Positions 62,594 through 64,000 of a DNA stretch of 64,000 nucleotides are shown here, in pieces. Numbering within the stretch: position 1 is the stretch's first letter; each line of letters begins with the position of its first letter. Source of the DNA: an uncultured Lewinella sp. (lineage in GTDB: Bacteria > Bacteroidota > Bacteroidia > Chitinophagales > Saprospiraceae). The position numbers and the translations under genes were made by a program. The stretch is taken from contig CAJXOS010000002.1 in NCBI GenBank assembly GCA_913057725.1, forward strand, positions 49,149-113,148, given 5' to 3'. The notes under the pieces were generated by a model. It saw only the letters and a list, made by a program, of their open reading frames with translations, was not told where the DNA came from and did not search any database.

Positions 62594-63001
62594 GTTGGAA
62601 GAGTGGGGGTTTTGAGTTAGAGGCATACCGCCTTCGGCGGGCCCACCCTCTCCAGGTCCGCAACACGCCTCTTCCGCCTTAAGCGGAAACGACATGAGGA
62701 TCACACCCTTTACCATGACAACTCATCGCAAAGGCCAGCAACATCCTTTTAACACTAGAAAAGCTAGAAAATAAAAACTCTGACTATCTCGTCCGCGGAA
62801 CGAGGGAAATGGAACATCGAAGGAGCGCTTCTCTATTATTCAACCTAAAGTTGCAATAAAACCATAGATAACACAAATTTTTGATAAATTTTATTTCCAC
62901 AAACATTTTATCAATTATCAACTCCTAAGCCGTATCCTTCATTTCCTATTCCCTGTAAATTTGCCACCTTTGCACCAAATTTAGATTAGCAACGATATAC
63001 C
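62594..63001. other. 408-bp gap with GC-rich hairpins
   Basis: No gene is visible. Hairpins are CCGCC-TTC-GGCGG (62628-62640) and TTCCGC-CTTAA-GCGGAA (62672-62688), about 30 bp apart, in an otherwise AT-rich stretch. Together they look like a small repeat element (REP-like), but no second copy is in the window to confirm this. A -7 element (62956-62963) ends the gap. Confidence 0.4.
62956..62963 (+). promoter_or_regulatory. -7 element TAAATTTG of the GT2 gene
   Basis: TAnnTTTG match 38 bp before ATG 63002. Confidence 0.55.
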
Positions 63002-63946
63002 ATGTCCGTAAAACTCTCCGTCGTAGTAACGGTATACAACGAAGAAGAAAACATTGTGCCGCTCATTGAGCGCGTCAAAGAGGCAATGGATGGCATCGAC
63101 TACGAACTCATCTACGTTGACGATGGGTCTAGTGACGGCACCCTTAAAGCTCTACGCGAACAGATGTATGACCGTCTTGTAGTCGTAGAGTTTCGCCGCA
63201 ACTATGGCCAGAGTGCAGCCCTCATGGCAGGTATTGATGTAGCACAAGGTGAGTTTATCGCCACCATGGATGGTGATCTTCAAAACGATCCTTCCGACCT
63301 GCCCAAGATGCTGCAGATGGCTGAAGAGCAGAACCTTGACATGGTCGCCGGAGAACGGGCTAATCGTCAAGACGGAGTCCTCTTACGAAAAATCCCAAGT
63401 TGGATTGCCAACTACATTATTCGTACTTCGTCCGGTGTACACCTTCGTGACTATGGCTGCGCCATCCGAGTTATGCGCGCAGAAGTCGCCAAAGACTTGG
63501 GACTGTATGGCGAACTCCATCGCTTTATCCCCGTGTTGGTAAGTTTGGAAACCGGACGAATCAAGCAGATTGCCGTCAAACACCATGCAAGGCAATTTGG
63601 CGTAAGCAAATATGGTTTAGGCAGAACCTTTAAGGTGGTGAGTGATCTACTGTTGATGCTCTTCTTCAAGCGGTATATGGCTCGCCCTATGCACCTATTT
63701 GGCAATTCAGGTATAGTGATGCTGGTAGTAGGTGTCCTCATCAATCTTTACCTACTCGGACTAAAAGTCATGGGTAATGACATCTGGGGCAAACCGCTAA
63801 TGATCCTCGGGCTCATTCTACTACTTGGCGGCATCCAGTTCATTACCATTGGTATTATTGTAGAGATCCAAATTAGGACCTACTACGAATCGCAGAATAA
63901 ACGGCCTTACCGAATCCGTACAGTAGCTCGGGGTACAGAGAATTAA
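63002..63946 (+). CDS. Glycosyltransferase family 2, DPM1/GtrB-like
   Basis: 314 residues. The GT-A domain has DDGSSDGT (40-47), the DXD-like DGDLQNDP (90-97), RRNYGQSAALMAG and RDYGCAIRVMR. Two membrane helices at about 230-255 and 265-290 anchor it. Relatives make polyprenyl-phosphate sugars such as undecaprenyl-phosphate-glucose for flipping to the periplasm. The upstream GT39-like gene could use such a product as donor, a plausible functional link. It ends 54 bp before the window edge. Confidence 0.92.
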   Translation: MSVKLSVVVTVYNEEENIVPLIERVKEAMDGIDYELIYVDDGSSDGTLKALREQMYDRLVVVEFRRNYGQSAALMAGIDVAQGEFIATMDGDLQNDPSDLPKMLQMAEEQNLDMVAGERANRQDGVLLRKIPSWIANYIIRTSSGVHLRDYGCAIRVMRAEVAKDLGLYGELHRFIPVLVSLETGRIKQIAVKHHARQFGVSKYGLGRTFKVVSDLLLMLFFKRYMARPMHLFGNSGIVMLVVGVLINLYLLGLKVMGNDIWGKPLMILGLILLLGGIQFITIGIIVEIQIRTYYESQNKRPYRIRTVARGTEN

Positions 63947-64000
63947 ATTTGATTCTGATATTCAAAACAAAACATGAGTCATCCCGAACTTTGAGCCCAC

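Noticed and set aside
1..64000. CRISPR arrays, insertion sequences, prophage or conjugative genes
   Set aside because: No regularly spaced repeats, transposase, integrase or phage structural genes were found on reading the window.

Overview
The window looks like chromosomal core DNA of a Bacteroidota member, probably of the Saprospiria (Lewinella-like). That phylum call rests on several features: at least eleven genes are preceded by a TAnnTTTG-type -7 element; Shine-Dalgarno sequences are mostly absent; TonB-dependent receptors start with a carboxypeptidase-regulatory-like domain; one secreted protein ends in a type IX secretion (Por) sorting domain; and lineage-typical families are present (DUF5686, DUF4837, RNase Y beside ZapA, MerC beside a Fur regulator). 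The genus is inference. I see no rRNA, tRNA, CRISPR array, prophage or insertion sequence.

Layout. 1-7.6 kb: a truncated polysaccharide deacetylase, an RNA-like leader, gltX, a thioredoxin-type arsenate reductase, a lipoprotein, then a leftward run anmK / AraC regulator / DUF3291 / GNAT. 7.7-13 kb: cytochrome c lipoprotein divergent from a prohibitin-like protein, then dnaB, an ECF sigma factor with a 53-residue companion, and clpP. 13-21.8 kb: aldo/keto reductase, LOG-type hydrolase and a TonB receptor (leftward), ftsK and an SLC13 carrier (rightward), a NUDIX hydrolase. 22-29.3 kb: a LytS/LytTR two-component operon enclosing a Tat-exported aminotransferase and an NTF2-like protein, followed by a membrane-bound AraC regulator and a TonB receptor. 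29.5-38 kb: pheT, a lipoprotein / ECF sigma / envelope-spanning anti-sigma operon, then a coiled-coil protein, zapA and rny. 38-45 kb: an MntR-controlled metal-uptake operon lacking a permease gene, nhaC, a CNNM/CBS protein and cysS. 45.5-53 kb: a T9SS-secreted protein, an EEP phosphatase, two rhomboids and mutL. 53-64 kb: DUF5686 protein, GDSL lipoprotein, MerC/Fur divergent pair, DUF4837 lipoprotein, MoxR ATPase, VanX-type dipeptidase and two glycosyltransferases.

The most interesting parts are regulatory: the sigma/anti-sigma operon at 32000-35333, whose anti-sigma candidate appears to cross both membranes; the mixed two-component operon at 21997-25593; a 22-bp MntR-type operator; a divergent MerC/Fur promoter with nested inverted repeats; and a candidate attenuator or small RNA before gltX. 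Several longest-possible reading frames begin upstream of a promoter element, so their starts have been moved downstream.
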